From Shewanella vesiculosa (GTDB lineage Bacteria; Pseudomonadota; Gammaproteobacteria; Enterobacterales; Shewanellaceae), in contig NZ_CP073588.1 of assembly GCF_021560015.1 (NCBI RefSeq), positions 2,728,001 through 2,792,000 on the forward strand: a stretch of DNA of 64,000 nt, given 5' to 3'. Position 1 is the stretch's first letter. Every line of letters starts with the position of its first letter. The notes beneath the pieces were generated by a model. That model worked only from the letters and a program-made list of their open reading frames with translations, made no database searches and was not told where the DNA came from. The translations under genes were made by a program, and so were the position numbers. Below are positions 31,494 to 42,611 of the stretch, one piece after another.

Positions 31494-33271
31494 TAGCACA
31501 CCTCCTGTTGTTGATTAATCATTTGCGACAATAAGCCGTCAACCTGTTGTAAATCATTAACATGGCCTTGTTGCACAACGCATCCTTTCTCCATCACCAA
31601 AACACAATTCATACTGTATAAATCGTCTAATTTATGGGTCACAGTTAATGCCGTTACCGACTGCATCGCGGTATTTAAGGCGGCCAGCACCGATTGCTCA
31701 CTTTGAGTATCTAAACTGGCTGTGGGTTCATCTAATAAAAATAACTTTGCTGGTTGCGCTAACGCCCGAGCTAAAGCAAAACGCTGCGCTTGGCCTACCG
31801 ATACGCCAGCACTTTGATCACTAATAACTAAATCGAGCCCTAATGGATGTTGGATAACAAACTCGCTGATATTGGCCTGTTCAAGCAACGCCATAATCTG
31901 TTCATCGTTCAATTGTGGGTTGGCCAAAGCAACGTTTTCTCTCACAGTGCCATGAAATAATTGCGGGTCTTGGCCTAACCAAGCCAGATGTTGACGCCAT
32001 TGCGCCACATTAAGCTGTGATAACTCATGACCATTAATCAGTAATGAGCCTTGATAAGGTAAAAAGCCTAGTAAGGCATTAAGCAAACTGGTTTTGCCTG
32101 CGCCACTGGGGCCAACTATCGCCCACTGCTCACCAGCGGGTAACGTAAAGGATATCGGCCCAGCTAAACGCTGGCCATCTAGGCTAAACACTTCAACGCC
32201 AATAGCTTGAATACTGATACTGCTAGCAGAAAAAGCCATAGTTTCTGAGGTAGATTCGACATTAGTAGGTGTACTGACTTGATAATCAAGCAACTCGACC
32301 AGCGCTTCAGCAGCACCTATGGCTTGAGCTTTGGCATGATAATGAGTGCCTAAATCACGCAGTGGTTGATAAAACTCTGGCGCTAAAATGAGCACAAACA
32401 TACCGGTAAATAAACTAATGGGTACGCCATAATGACCAAAATCTAAATGGTCTAAATAACTAAAGCCAAAATACACAGCCAATACCGCAATCGACACCGC
32501 AGCAAAGAACTCTAAAACCGCTGAACTAAGAAAAGCCAAGCGTAATACCGACATCGTTCTCGCTCGAAAATCTTCCGAGGCGTGTTCAATATTAACTAAC
32601 TCAGCCTCACCACGATTAAACAGTTTTAAGGTTTGCAGCCCTTTTAATCGATCCATAAAGTAGCCACTTAAACGCGACAACGCCTGCATATTTTTACGAT
32701 TGGCATCAGCCGCACCCATGCCAACTAAAATCATAAACAGCGGAATTAATGGCGCGGTAGCCAACAAAATGATCCCCGCGGCCCAATTTAGCGGAAACAC
32801 GCACACTAATATCAATAAAGGAATAAACCCGGCTAACATCATCTGCGGTAGATATTTAGCATAAAAGTCATGTAAATCTTCAACCTGTTCAAACACTAAG
32901 GTTGCCCAAGCACCAGCAGGTTTTCCTTTAATAAATACTGGCCCTAAGGCAACTAACTTATTAAGTACGGCTTGGCGTATGTCTTCACGTAAACGTTTAC
33001 CGGCCTCAAAGCTTATCCGTTCACGTACTTGTGCTAACAATGCGCGTATTAATAACAAAGCAATAAGTGCAAAGAACTCACGACTCAGTGCTGCGGGAGC
33101 GACCATATCAATAATCACCCCCTGCAAAATTTGCGCAATAAACAAGGCTTGCCCCACTATTGCGATGCCATTTAGCACGCCACACAACACAGATAATTTG
33201 AGGAAAATACCACAAGAGGATTGCTGACTTTTGAGCCATTTGGCTAATGACTTTTCTAACGACTTGTCCAT
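31493..33271 (-). CDS. cydD: ABC exporter subunit CydD (cytochrome bd assembly)
   Basis: CydD is the partner of CydC. It has an N-terminal membrane region with about six helices, then an ATPase domain with Walker A GPSGAGKTSLLN, Walker B FLLDEPTASLD and the variant signature VSVGQAQRFALARAL, in which SVGQ replaces SGGQ. That variant is the normal form in CydD proteins as I recall them. GGAG precedes the start at 33271. Length 592. It is first in cydDC. Confidence 0.94.
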   Translation of the reverse strand: MDKSLEKSLAKWLKSQQSSCGIFLKLSVLCGVLNGIAIVGQALFIAQILQGVIIDMVAPAALSREFFALIALLLIRALLAQVRERISFEAGKRLREDIRQAVLNKLVALGPVFIKGKPAGAWATLVFEQVEDLHDFYAKYLPQMMLAGFIPLLILVCVFPLNWAAGIILLATAPLIPLFMILVGMGAADANRKNMQALSRLSGYFMDRLKGLQTLKLFNRGEAELVNIEHASEDFRARTMSVLRLAFLSSAVLEFFAAVSIAVLAVYFGFSYLDHLDFGHYGVPISLFTGMFVLILAPEFYQPLRDLGTHYHAKAQAIGAAEALVELLDYQVSTPTNVESTSETMAFSASSISIQAIGVEVFSLDGQRLAGPISFTLPAGEQWAIVGPSGAGKTSLLNALLGFLPYQGSLLINGHELSQLNVAQWRQHLAWLGQDPQLFHGTVRENVALANPQLNDEQIMALLEQANISEFVIQHPLGLDLVISDQSAGVSVGQAQRFALARALAQPAKLFLLDEPTASLDTQSEQSVLAALNTAMQSVTALTVTHKLDDLYSMNCVLVMEKGCVVQQGHVNDLQQVDGLLSQMINQQQEVC

Positions 33272-33596
33272 GAAACTCCGGTAGCGTTATCGATGACCAC
33301 TTTAAGCACGCAGTATCGCAGTACTGGCGTTGAGTTAACACTTAAAGCAGTGTAAATGTTATCTGATTCACATTTTGCTAATAAAGGCTTATGTAAAGAT
33401 TAAATTTAGCGACATTGTGGCTAAAACGTATTCCATTCAATAAAGTATATCGTTTAAAAAGAGTCCGATGGATTGCAAGTCAACATAACTATGCTCATCA
33501 CAAGCATGAGCAATAACATGACACGGCTTACGAGCAAACAGAAAGACTAAATGGTGACGGTAAGTTACTGTGGGTAACCCCCTTTATTGAGCACGA
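33272..33596. other. Noncoding stretch upstream of cydD
   Basis: This 325-base gap should hold the cydDC promoter. A short hairpin, TGCTCAT (33492-33498) with ATGAGCA (33506-33512), lies just after the DUF3626 gene. No other element was recognised. Confidence 0.4.
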
Positions 33597-34655
33597 CTAT
33601 TGATCACGACTCTGGCCATATTTTACTAATACGTGCCAAAGTAACTTTAGGTCTTGTCGCTTTTTTGAATGTGCTCCACGCTCACTCCACGAAGCTGGTT
33701 TTTTTTGCAATTGATAGGCCGCGCGCCCAATAATTTCTGCATTAATTAATTCATCTTCAGCAATGCTTTGAGCCAAAATAGGCATAGCAGCACCACGGAA
33801 ATCATCGGGTACTTGCGCAACATTGATTTGCCGCCCTTGATGCCAATACAATTCAATTTCGTATTCATGGCACAAAGCAATCAATGAATCACCAATAGCC
33901 GTTCCTTTAAAGGAGGGATCCGCCACTAGCATAGCAATATCTTGATCCAGCGATACAGTGCCGTGAATTTGAGCTTCAATATAATGGTCTAAATTCCCAC
34001 TTGGCACCTTGTCAAAACGGTGGCTCATGTCATCAGTCAAATGCTGACTAAAATAGTCAATCAGCTTACTCGGCTTAAGCCCTGAAATCCCCAAGGCATA
34101 TTGACGCTCAAAACTTTCGCTGAGTAATGCCGCTAGAATCGCGTCAAAGCACTTTATGGTGCCCTTTTCTTTAGGCAATCGATAAGAGTCCATGTAACTA
34201 AAAGTACATCGTGATAAGACTTGAGGATGAGTGACTAAATAGCAGCTGCCAAAGCGAGGTGCTGGGCCTAGCGGACATAAACCAAAATCTAACGCACCAT
34301 ATTTAGGTCGATTCTTAATACCAGAATAGCAGTGCCCAAATAATTGGTTTTCCCAATGGTCACGAGACCCACCTAACTCGGGTGATAAATGACCATTAGA
34401 CACGTGGGTTTCAAACTGGCTTTTATACACGCCATCACGTAATAAACCATCAACGACAGTGAGACCTCGGTTATCTATTTGATCGGGATGAAAATGCAAT
34501 GAGACTCGACTATGTTGCGCCAGCTCACGCATAGCTAGCTGGAGTGATAAGGTTGAAATATTAGACATTAACAGCACATTTTTGATCACGGCATGAGCAT
34601 GATCTCGCAGCTCATATGCCATTTTCTCTATGTGGGTTTGAGCCGTTAATTTCAT
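33597..34655 (-). CDS. DUF3626-family protein
   Basis: This is a 352-residue soluble protein of the DUF3626 type, function unknown. Conserved-looking blocks are VSLHFHPDQ, KYGALDFG, PRFGSCYLV with HPQVLSRCTFSY, and ELYWHQGRQINVAQVP near the C-terminus. The RFGSCY and TFSY segments recall ADP-ribosyltransferase-like folds only loosely. I do not assign an activity. No signal peptide or membrane segment is present. It stands alone between the cydD and rhlE promoter regions. Confidence 0.78.
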   Translation of the reverse strand: MKLTAQTHIEKMAYELRDHAHAVIKNVLLMSNISTLSLQLAMRELAQHSRVSLHFHPDQIDNRGLTVVDGLLRDGVYKSQFETHVSNGHLSPELGGSRDHWENQLFGHCYSGIKNRPKYGALDFGLCPLGPAPRFGSCYLVTHPQVLSRCTFSYMDSYRLPKEKGTIKCFDAILAALLSESFERQYALGISGLKPSKLIDYFSQHLTDDMSHRFDKVPSGNLDHYIEAQIHGTVSLDQDIAMLVADPSFKGTAIGDSLIALCHEYEIELYWHQGRQINVAQVPDDFRGAAMPILAQSIAEDELINAEIIGRAAYQLQKKPASWSERGAHSKKRQDLKLLWHVLVKYGQSRDQ

Positions 34656-34992
34656 CAGTAAAAGACACCTTATGGTAAACCAGCTCAGCTAAGTCGCTGA
34701 ATATATTTAATACAAAACGAGTGATGATTTTATTGTATGTAATAAGTCGACTTTTAGCACTGATCCAAGTGTGAAGATTAACACGATTTCATTAAATCGC
34801 TGTATTTCGACATCAAAATCGACGAGTTTTAACGATTAAATAGCCCATTATGAGTCACTTTATGAGGGGATATATCGCTGGCCACGCAGGGATTTGATAG
34901 CACTTATAACGGTTTTCAGGTAAGCTTCACGGCCGCCGTTAATGGCTACCTTTTATTCAAAGCAACAATGCGTTGCCCAAAGAGATTTTTCT
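34656..34992. other. rhlE upstream region, long leader
   Basis: These 337 bases separate two divergent genes. Cold-inducible helicase genes often have long untranslated leaders, and rhlE here has space for one. No specific riboregulator or cold-box match was confirmed. Confidence 0.35.
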
Positions 34993-36423
34993 ATGAGTTT
35001 TTCCTCACTTGGTCTGAATGCTGCTATTTTAAAAGCGGTTGAAAAACAAGGTTACGACACCCCCTCTCCAATTCAAGCACAAGCAATACCAGCAGTTTTA
35101 GCCGGCCAAGATGTTATGGCAGCAGCACAAACAGGGACAGGAAAAACAGCTGGTTTTACCCTGCCAATTTTAGAACTATTATCTAAAGGTGAACGCGCGC
35201 AACGTGGTCAAGTCCGTGCATTAGTGTTAACACCTACCCGCGAGCTTGCCGCACAAGTACAAGAAAGCGTCGCGACTTACGGCATCAACTTACCGCTCAA
35301 ATCGGCGGTAGTATTTGGTGGTGTGTCTATCGTGCCACAATTAGCTGCGCTCAGAAACGGAGTTGACATTTTAGTGGCAACACCAGGTCGTTTACTCGAC
35401 TTATGCCAGCAAAAAGCCATTAGCTTCAGCAAATTAGAAATTTTGGTGTTAGACGAAGCAGACCGCATGCTCGACATGGGCTTTATTCGCGATATTAAAA
35501 AGGTATTGGCACTATTACCTGCCAAACGCCAAAACTTAATGTTTTCAGCTACATTTTCGAATGAAATTCGTGAGTTGGCGAAAGGTCTAGTTAACAATCC
35601 AGTCGAAATTTCAGTCACGCCGCGTAATGCCACGGCAAACACTGTGACTCAATGTGTGTATCCAGTAGATAAAACGCGTAAATCATTGGCACTAATTGAA
35701 CTGATTAAAACCAATGATTGGAAACAAGTGTTAGTGTTTTCTCGTACCAAACACGGTGCTAACCGTTTAGCCAAAAGCCTGGACGCTGCGGGCATTAAAG
35801 CCGCTGCCATACATGGTAATAAAAGCCAAACAGCACGCACTAAAGCCTTGGCTGATTTTAAAGCCGGCGCGGTGCAAGTGATGGTCGCGACCGATATTGC
35901 TGCCCGTGGTATAGATATCGATCAACTGCCATTTGTGGTTAACTTTGACTTACCAAACGTACCTGAAGATTATGTGCATCGTATTGGCCGTACTGGCCGT
36001 GCAGGCTCAACAGGCCAAGCGGTATCATTAGTCGGTCTTGAAGAAGTTAAGCTACTGCATGATATCGAACGATTAATTAATCGTGTCATTGAGCGTAAGC
36101 AACTTGCTGGTTTTGAAGCGCCGTTTACTATCCCAGAAGCAGGTAGCAGATCTGGCGGCAGTGGAGCCAAAAAGCCCAACCCGAACCGCAGTAAGCATGC
36201 TCAACAACATGCCAATGACGGCACTCAAGCTGAAAAACCTGCACGTAACCACGATTCTCGCCAGCAATCTCGTGGACAAGATAAGCCTGTAGATCCTAAA
36301 GCTGCAGCAAGAGCAAATGGTAATAAGCCTCCACAGCGTAATCGTCCACCACGTCGCAGTGGTACTGCACCAGTCACATCTGCAAGCAGTAATCCTTATG
36401 CCAACGCTAAAGTAAAAAGCTAA
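34993..36423 (+). CDS. rhlE: DEAD-box RNA helicase, RhlE-like
   Basis: This is an ATP-dependent RNA helicase that remodels RNA and ribosome-assembly intermediates. It has a Q motif ([11 protein letters not shown] with [11 protein letters not shown]), Walker [28 protein letters not shown] and [10 protein letters not shown] in order over residues 1-375. The final 100 residues are a low-complexity basic tail rich in Asn, Pro, Arg and Gln, typical of RhlE. The ATG at 34993 (MSFSSLG) is preferred over an in-frame ATG 17 codons upstream because it begins at the Q motif. It is followed by a bidirectional terminator and converges with dbpA. Confidence 0.9.
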   Translation: MSFSSLGLNAAILKAVEKQGYDTPSPIQAQAIPAVLAGQDVMAAAQTGTGKTAGFTLPILELLSKGERAQRGQVRALVLTPTRELAAQVQESVATYGINLPLKSAVVFGGVSIVPQLAALRNGVDILVATPGRLLDLCQQKAISFSKLEILVLDEADRMLDMGFIRDIKKVLALLPAKRQNLMFSATFSNEIRELAKGLVNNPVEISVTPRNATANTVTQCVYPVDKTRKSLALIELIKTNDWKQVLVFSRTKHGANRLAKSLDAAGIKAAAIHGNKSQTARTKALADFKAGAVQVMVATDIAARGIDIDQLPFVVNFDLPNVPEDYVHRIGRTGRAGSTGQAVSLVGLEEVKLLHDIERLINRVIERKQLAGFEAPFTIPEAGSRSGGSGAKKPNPNRSKHAQQHANDGTQAEKPARNHDSRQQSRGQDKPVDPKAAARANGNKPPQRNRPPRRSGTAPVTSASSNPYANAKVKS

Positions 36424-36453
36424 TTCGTTAACCGCTAACTTGCGATAAACATA

Positions 36454-36486
36454 AAAAAACCGGTGAACATTGTTCACCGGTTTTTT
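36454..36486. terminator. Bidirectional terminator between rhlE and dbpA
   Basis: AAAAAACCGGTGAA pairs with TTCACCGGTTTTTT around a 5-base loop (36468-36472), with A- and T-tracts on the two sides. Confidence 0.93.
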
Positions 36487-36584
36487 ATTATTCATTGATA
36501 ACCCAATTGGATCTCACGGATAGCAAATAGACAAAATTGGGTTATCAGTTGTACGTTTTAAGCGATTCGTTTTAAGTGCAGCCG

Positions 36585-37987
36585 TTACATAAACCAAGCT
36601 CGGTAGCTACGGCCTTTTAACTTACCTTTACTGATAATGTTTAATGCTTGCTTAGACACATTACTTTTTACAGCAAAGTACGCACGAATGTCAGTCACTT
36701 TAATTTTACCGATATCGTTAAAATCTAATCCATTACCACCAGTTAATGCACCAACAATGTCACCTGGACGAATTTTTGCTTTTTGCCGGCTTCAATTTGA
36801 ATTGTAACCATTTCAGCAGCAAGCGGTTGCTTGTTTAACGCACTCATTGGCGGTAAAGGCTCGCTGACCACGTCTTTATTCATGGCTTCTTCAATCATCG
36901 CCATTTTGTAACCATCTTCTTCACCAAAGAAAGTATAAGCGCTGCCCGAACTGCCTGCACGGCCAGTACGACCAATACGGTGAATATGCACTTCGGTATC
37001 GTAGGCAATATGATAATTAAATACCGCATCTAATTCATCAATGTCTAAACCACGTGCCGCGACGTCGGTGGCCACTAAAATACGCGCACTACGGTTAGCA
37101 AATTGGACTAACATTTGATCACGATCCCGTTGCTCTAAGTCGCCATGCAATGCTAATACACTAAAGCCAAACTCATGTAATGAGTCAGCCACTTGTTGGG
37201 TTTCACGCTTGGTATTACAAAACACCACAGAGCTTTCTGGCTGCTTATCCAGTAACAATAAACGCAATGCTTCAAGACGACCTTGGCTATCTTCAATACG
37301 GTAGAAATGCTGATCAATCGTTAAGTTGTCGTGCTTAGCCTCAACTTTAACCATTACTGGGTTATACATAATTTGATCGGCAATCGACTTAATTTGATCA
37401 GGGAAAGTCGCGCTAAACAATAACGTTTGACGCTCACGCGGCGCGGCAGCAATAATTTGATCAATATGCTGTTGAAAACCCATTTCTAGCATGCGATCCG
37501 CTTCATCTAAAATCAGCGTATCCATGTTGCTTAAATCTAAACGGTTACGATCTAAATGATCGACAATCCGCCCCGGCGTGCCGACAATAATATGCGCGCC
37601 ATGTTCTAGTGAACCCACTTGCGGCCCCATTGGAACACCACCACAAAGCGTAAGCACTTTTACGTTATGAATACCACGAGCTAAGGTACGGATTTCTTTA
37701 GCGACTTGATCGGCTAATTCGCGTGTTGGACACAACACCATAGTTTGGATATGAAAGCGTTTTACATCCAACTTATTCAAAAGCCCTAAACCAAAAGCGG
37801 CAGTTTTACCCGAGCCAGTCATCGCTTGACCAATAACATCTTCACCAGCCAAAATCGGCGGTAAGCTCTCGGCTTGGATCTGAGTCATCGATTCAAAACC
37901 CATAGTTTGGAGGTTTTCAAGCAATTCAGGTTTTAAATTAAGTGATGCAAAAGCCGGGTTAACGACTTGTTCTGTAGACTGACTCAA
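36585..37987 (-). CDS. dbpA: ATP-dependent RNA helicase DbpA, frameshifted near C-terminus
   Basis: DbpA is a DEAD-box helicase activated by hairpin 92 of 23S rRNA and acts in large-subunit assembly. Helicase motifs are intact: [45 protein letters not shown]. The main frame ends at 36743, shortly after EAGKKQK. Another frame then continues KIRPGDIVGALTGGNG to the stop at 36585, the RNA-binding C-terminal domain specific to DbpA. Adding one A within 36773-36784 restores about 467 residues. The start is TTG (37987) with AGAGGA upstream and reads MSQSTEQ. Upstream in-frame ATGs lack coding similarity. Confidence 0.93.
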
Positions 37988-38311
37988 GGCAAATATCCTC
38001 TGATATCGAAAGGTAAAAAGCAGACAAAAGCTGCAAAAAAATATACCAATACCATTACATAAATGAGCCATTATCATGCAAAAAATCCGTTAATAGCGAA
38101 ACAAAATGAACCTATACAATGATGTATATGAAAAAATGCTTACTGCTATTTTTGAACGATTTATCTTGCCAGAAGGAACAGATAATAAATAAGATTGGTG
38201 TTAGCACAGGTATTAAAACAAACCCGAGCCAGATGTCAGCTATTGTAGCAATTTTATTGCTAGTTCGCAGACAAATATTTACCGAGAGTTCTGCTTATGG
38301 TGCACCTAAGA

Positions 38312-39178
38312 CTACACAATTTGGCCAAAATGACCTTGCTGATAATCGCGAACAGCTTGCTCTATCTCAGCTCGGGTATTCATCACGAACGGGCCCATCT
38401 GGACAATTTTTTCATTAATAGGCTTGCCCGCTAATATTAACAGCCCAGCACCGGTCGCCTCAGTTTGAAAACAGCACACTTCTTGTGCGTCCAACACTAA
38501 CAACTGCCCTGCTCCTGCGGTTTCACGTAGACCTTGTGAATCAATATAGTTAAGTTCACCTGCATACACATAAACGCATACGGTTTGGTGCTCAGCAAGA
38601 CTCAAGGTGCCATGACCATATGCAGTTAAGGTTAAATCGGCAATGGCCCCTTGACCAGCTAACCCCTGAATAGCTGACGTAATCTTATGTGGTTGATTAA
38701 TAAATCCCCAACTCCCGGCCAAGGCAACAAGTGATGCACCGTGTTCGTTATCTAAACGTGGGTTAGCCTGTTGGCTGGTGTCTTGATAAATCGGCGGGCG
38801 CATTTTGTGTTTTGCTGGCATATTGATCCAAATTTGGAACCCATGCAGCCCTTCTTTGGCATCGGCTAATGGCATTTCAGAATGCACCACGCCACTGCCA
38901 GTACTCATCCACTGTACGTCACCAGCACGAATAGGTTTAACATTGCCCATTTGATCGCGATGTTCAAAGCCACCTTTACGAATATAAGTAAAGGTTTCTA
39001 CACCTCTATGTGGATGCGGCGGAAAACCACCAATAAAATCTTGTTCATCATCAGACTTAATCTCATCGATCATTAAATATGGATCGAAACGAAGCTTATC
39101 AAAGTCAGCAACACGATTGATGTTCACACCATCACCGTCCATTGCGGGCAAGGCGCTAATACGCTGTAATACTTTCAT
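38312..39178 (-). CDS. Pirin-family cupin protein
   Basis: This is a bicupin of the pirin family, around 288 residues. Members include quercetin 2,3-dioxygenase-type enzymes and redox-responsive regulators. The N-terminal cupin shows the metal-binding pattern GFPPHPHRGVET and the later GSGVVHSEMP. The second cupin is degenerate. The ATG at 39178 (MKVLQRI) is 9 bases after a GAGG and is preferred over the longer frame. It is monocistronic. Its substrate or partner is not evident. Confidence 0.9.
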   Translation of the reverse strand: MKVLQRISALPAMDGDGVNINRVADFDKLRFDPYLMIDEIKSDDEQDFIGGFPPHPHRGVETFTYIRKGGFEHRDQMGNVKPIRAGDVQWMSTGSGVVHSEMPLADAKEGLHGFQIWINMPAKHKMRPPIYQDTSQQANPRLDNEHGASLVALAGSWGFINQPHKITSAIQGLAGQGAIADLTLTAYGHGTLSLAEHQTVCVYVYAGELNYIDSQGLRETAGAGQLLVLDAQEVCCFQTEATGAGLLILAGKPINEKIVQMGPFVMNTRAEIEQAVRDYQQGHFGQIV

Positions 39179-39397
39179 GAAAACCTCGGCGACTAAAAAA
39201 TAATCTCTCAATCATAGCAGCCATCTAACTGAATAAATATTGCATAATAGTGTCGTTTCCTTTCGAAAAAATCGACTAATAAAAGAACTTATGTCTTTTG
39301 CTTAAACAAGATAAATATACCCAAACACATTAATGAACTTTACGCTCTATTAACAATCAAAAAAACTGATAACACTTCGATAAAGTGATTGATATAA

Positions 39398-40255
39398 ATG
39401 GAAGTAATAACGGTTGGCAGGGAGCCACAACACTCTCTATTTTCAACACACGCGCCTAAAATATATTGGCTTAAGCCTGTGCTAACGGCATTAATCATCC
39501 ATGCTTTATTGATTTATATGCTGATTGCGTTTTGGTATCAAGACACAACGCAACGAACGTCTACTTTAATGATTAAACCTTCGACAACCGCAATAAAAAG
39601 CTATCTCATGACTTCAACGCAATACCAATCAATGATCCACACAAATTTACCACCAAAGCTTAATGAGCAAAGAGATATCGAATACGTAAATCGTAACCCA
39701 TCCATTATTGATGTTAGCCAATCAACGTCCATAACAAAAGATACGCAAGCCTCATTAGATGAAGTGGTGCCATCAAACAACAAACGCAACACTATACAAT
39801 CGATTTCGAGTGCAAAAATACCTATTGCTTTGCCAAGTCAAATAAAACCAGAGACTACCACTAACCTAAACAAGTCCGTGCCTTCATTAACATCAATACA
39901 GCAAGCATCAAGCCAGTATATTCAACGAGATAACATTGATGAACTAGAACTACTCATCAGTTCACAGACCGCATTACCCAAAAAAAACGTTGGCACCATG
40001 AGCGAAATGGATCCTCAATTAGATTTCATTGAGTTAACCCCCAAAGTCGATACAAGCCAGCCCAACACCTTAAATCACCGATTAGACCCTAATAGAATTG
40101 TAAAACAAGGAGATTATTGCTACCGAGTAGTCGATCTCGCTACCCAGGTTAACCCCCATGGTTGGGGATTAGGTTTCGCAGAATATTGTGGCGAAGATGA
40201 ATCTAAAAAGCAGCTAACAGAAGCGATTAACAACAGGATAAGCAAAGTAAAATGA
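39398..40255 (+). CDS. Uncharacterised single-pass membrane protein
   Basis: This is a 285-residue protein of unknown function. One membrane helix lies at residues about 27-47 (VLTALIIHALLIYMLIAFWY), giving a short cytoplasmic tail and a large periplasmic part. The middle (50-210) is Ser/Thr/Gln-rich and probably unstructured, like a linker. The C-terminal 60 residues are ordered, with IVKQGDYCYRVVDLA and GWGLGFAEYCGEDESKKQL, including two cysteines that could pair. The layout recalls TonB-like envelope-spanning adaptors, but no TonB motif is present. It converges with the MCP at 40.3 kb. Confidence 0.7.
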   Translation: MEVITVGREPQHSLFSTHAPKIYWLKPVLTALIIHALLIYMLIAFWYQDTTQRTSTLMIKPSTTAIKSYLMTSTQYQSMIHTNLPPKLNEQRDIEYVNRNPSIIDVSQSTSITKDTQASLDEVVPSNNKRNTIQSISSAKIPIALPSQIKPETTTNLNKSVPSLTSIQQASSQYIQRDNIDELELLISSQTALPKKNVGTMSEMDPQLDFIELTPKVDTSQPNTLNHRLDPNRIVKQGDYCYRVVDLATQVNPHGWGLGFAEYCGEDESKKQLTEAINNRISKVK

Positions 40256-40302
40256 TCTCAGCCTGAGCTAAGTCATCAGATCCAAATCGATGATAGTACA
40301 AT

Positions 40303-41853
40303 CTAATTAAATTGATTTACCAACTCAGTTTGACGGTTTCCCTGACCGCTAATTTCTTGACTATGTATTGCTGCATGATGACAATTCTGTTCGATTTGAT
40401 TAATGCCATCTTGTAATATCATAGCATTAGTATAAATTTGATTAACAACAGCAGCTTGCTCTTCTGCAGCAACTGAAATTTGCTCGCCATTACTTTCGAT
40501 AATCCCCATCACTTCGCTCACCGAAATCAGGCTTTGCTCGAGCATTTTACTGGAATCGATGCTCCTATTGGTCAAAATATCACTTCGTTCCATTTGCGCA
40601 ACCGCCTTTGCGGTTGTCTGACTCAGTGTATTGATAATAGCGTGTATTTCATGTGCAGAAGTTGCCGAGCGACTGGCCAAGTTACGTATCTCGTCTGCGA
40701 CCACCGCAAATCCTCTGCCCGACTCTCCAGCTCTCGCAGCTTCAATAGCAGCATTGAGTGAAAGTAAGTTTGTTTGCTGCGCAATACTCTCGATCACATC
40801 GACCACTTGGTTTACGTTTTGACATTGCTGATCCAATGAAGAAATAGCAAGACGAGACTCCTCCAATAAGTTATTAATTTCCGTAGTCGCGATTTGGCTG
40901 CTAGCTAATGCCACCTTAGTTGACTGTATTTGGTTAACTAAGTGATGAATTTCTGTTGTTGAATTTGTGGTATTTTTAGCGATATCGGTAACCGAAGAGC
41001 TCATTTGGCCGATGGCTGTGACAACTTGTTCCAGGTTTTGCGACTGCGTCACCAACTGGTTTTGATTTGCTTGATTTTGTTGTTGATGCTCTTCTAAACC
41101 TTGCTGCAATTCCTCGCCACTGTCTTTTATACGTCCAACCACCGCCAGCGTTTCAGCTTTTTGCATCCGTAGACTTAACTCGATATGGGAAAGCTCATCG
41201 GTATAACCAGTGTAAACAAATTGATTTAGCGGATTATCGTGTATTTTTTCACTCAACATCAGGATTTGGCTAAAACGCTGCTTAAGAACATAAAGCGGCC
41301 GACAAAAACAGATAATGGCCACAATAAATGCGAGTACCGTGAAAAAACCATTGGAGTAAGGTAAGGACATCAATAACCCTACTGATAACAACCAAGCCAA
41401 TAAGAGTTTGGTAATAATACAGGCGCCAAACTTTGGCTTGGCGGCTTTTCCAGCATTAATGGCATCGTAACAGGCTTGGGCGCGTTCAGTCAGCTCTGCT
41501 TCAGGCTGAGTTCTTACCGACTGGTACTCGCAAATAGTCCCGTTACGTTTAATCGGGGTGACATAAGCATTAACCCAATAATATTGACCATTTTTACAGC
41601 GATTCTTCACCAATCCCATCCAGCTTTTTCCCTGCTTAATAGTGTCCCATAGGTCACTAAATGCAGCTTTAGGCATATCAGGATGACGAACTATGCAGTG
41701 GGGATGATTGATAAGTTCATCTTCTTTATAACCACTGACAGTCATAAAGTCATCGTTAACATGAGTAATAATACTGTCTAAATCGGTTGTCGAAAGAATC
41801 ATATAATCCGACGGATAAGTGACTTCCTCATCGATGATATCTTTTATGGTCAT
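40303..41853 (-). CDS. Aer-like methyl-accepting chemotaxis protein with PAS domain
   Basis: This is a chemotaxis transducer, probably energy- or redox-sensing. An Aer-type PAS domain (about 15-120) carries [21 protein letters not shown] and the [15 protein letters not shown] segment. A membrane hairpin at about 150-190 anchors it. The signalling domain (about 240-500) contains [20 protein letters not shown] and [14 protein letters not shown], the conserved MCP tip. There is no periplasmic domain, as in Aer. Start and length (516) are plausible. FAD binding by the PAS domain is inference. Confidence 0.9.
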   Translation of the reverse strand: MTIKDIIDEEVTYPSDYMILSTTDLDSIITHVNDDFMTVSGYKEDELINHPHCIVRHPDMPKAAFSDLWDTIKQGKSWMGLVKNRCKNGQYYWVNAYVTPIKRNGTICEYQSVRTQPEAELTERAQACYDAINAGKAAKPKFGACIITKLLLAWLLSVGLLMSLPYSNGFFTVLAFIVAIICFCRPLYVLKQRFSQILMLSEKIHDNPLNQFVYTGYTDELSHIELSLRMQKAETLAVVGRIKDSGEELQQGLEEHQQQNQANQNQLVTQSQNLEQVVTAIGQMSSSVTDIAKNTTNSTTEIHHLVNQIQSTKVALASSQIATTEINNLLEESRLAISSLDQQCQNVNQVVDVIESIAQQTNLLSLNAAIEAARAGESGRGFAVVADEIRNLASRSATSAHEIHAIINTLSQTTAKAVAQMERSDILTNRSIDSSKMLEQSLISVSEVMGIIESNGEQISVAAEEQAAVVNQIYTNAMILQDGINQIEQNCHHAAIHSQEISGQGNRQTELVNQFN

Positions 41854-42368
41854 GTTGATATGTTAACGTCATTAAGTAAATAAGTGAGCCGATTATTAAA
41901 CAATCAGTATTACTTGTATGTGATGACTCACGACTTTAATCAGTAAATAATTAACATCTTTAAAATATATGCGATAAGTCACATTGATAACAACCAAAGT
42001 CAATGTGGCATCAAAGTTTACGTTGAGAAGTATTGATTAATCATATAAATGATTATGGTGCTAGAGATAGATTTTTGAGGCCAACCGCTACCATAAGAAA
42101 ATCAATAGTGACGAAATAACAGCTATTATGCCAATGAGTAGAATCACTCTTGATGATTTGATATCAAAGAAAAAAGCAATATTCAAATACTGTGACACGC
42201 TTATTACCAACAGTGCCAAAAACAATACGCCTTGACACCTTATAGTACCAAGCGGAAACCGAGGTAGAAGGAGTAACCACTATTCAGACTCTCTACAATG
42301 CAAACAATTAACTTGATAATATGATGAGCAAGATAATGGCTATTATCATTATTTATTCGGTTTTAATT
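41854..42368. other. Noncoding stretch
   Basis: A 515-base AT-rich gap lies upstream of the PAS chemoreceptor. Only very short ORFs without ribosome-binding support are present. No repeat or hairpin of note was found. Confidence 0.45.
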
Positions 42369-42611
42369 TTACTTAAAGTAATTAAAACCTAAAGATGCCA
42401 TAGGATAAAGTGATTTAATATTACGTCTATATTTAGCAAAGATAATAGTGGCTATGGTGACAGCAATAGTGACCCCAAAAGGATGCTTTTGGGTTTGTTT
42501 TTTAACAGAGTAAAGTAATAAATTGATCGATAATTCACTCTGTCTAGCTGATACGTTACCTTGCATACGCTTTAGCTTAATCGAGTGATTGAGATGCTTT
42601 AGAGATGACAT
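42369..42611 (-). CDS. Small membrane protein, YqjK-like position
   Basis: This is an 80-residue basic protein with one probable membrane helix (residues about 44-62, HPFGVTIAVTIATIIFAKY). AAGGAGG 6 bases before the ATG supports the start, inside the end of the preceding gene with a 35-base overlap. Its position after DUF883 and YqjE-type genes matches the E. coli yqjD-yqjE-yqjK order, but sequence similarity to YqjK is weak by eye. Function unknown. Confidence 0.65.
   Translation of the reverse strand: MSSLKHLNHSIKLKRMQGNVSARQSELSINLLLYSVKKQTQKHPFGVTIAVTIATIIFAKYRRNIKSLYPMASLGFNYFK

Noticed and set aside
31493..33271. Variant ABC signature SVGQ in CydD as a degenerate ATPase site
   Set aside because: This variant is normal for CydD proteins as I recall them, so it is not evidence of an inactive gene.
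38119..38418. 99-codon plus-strand frame overlapping the pirin gene
   Set aside because: It overlaps the real pirin coding region on the other strand and has no coding signature.
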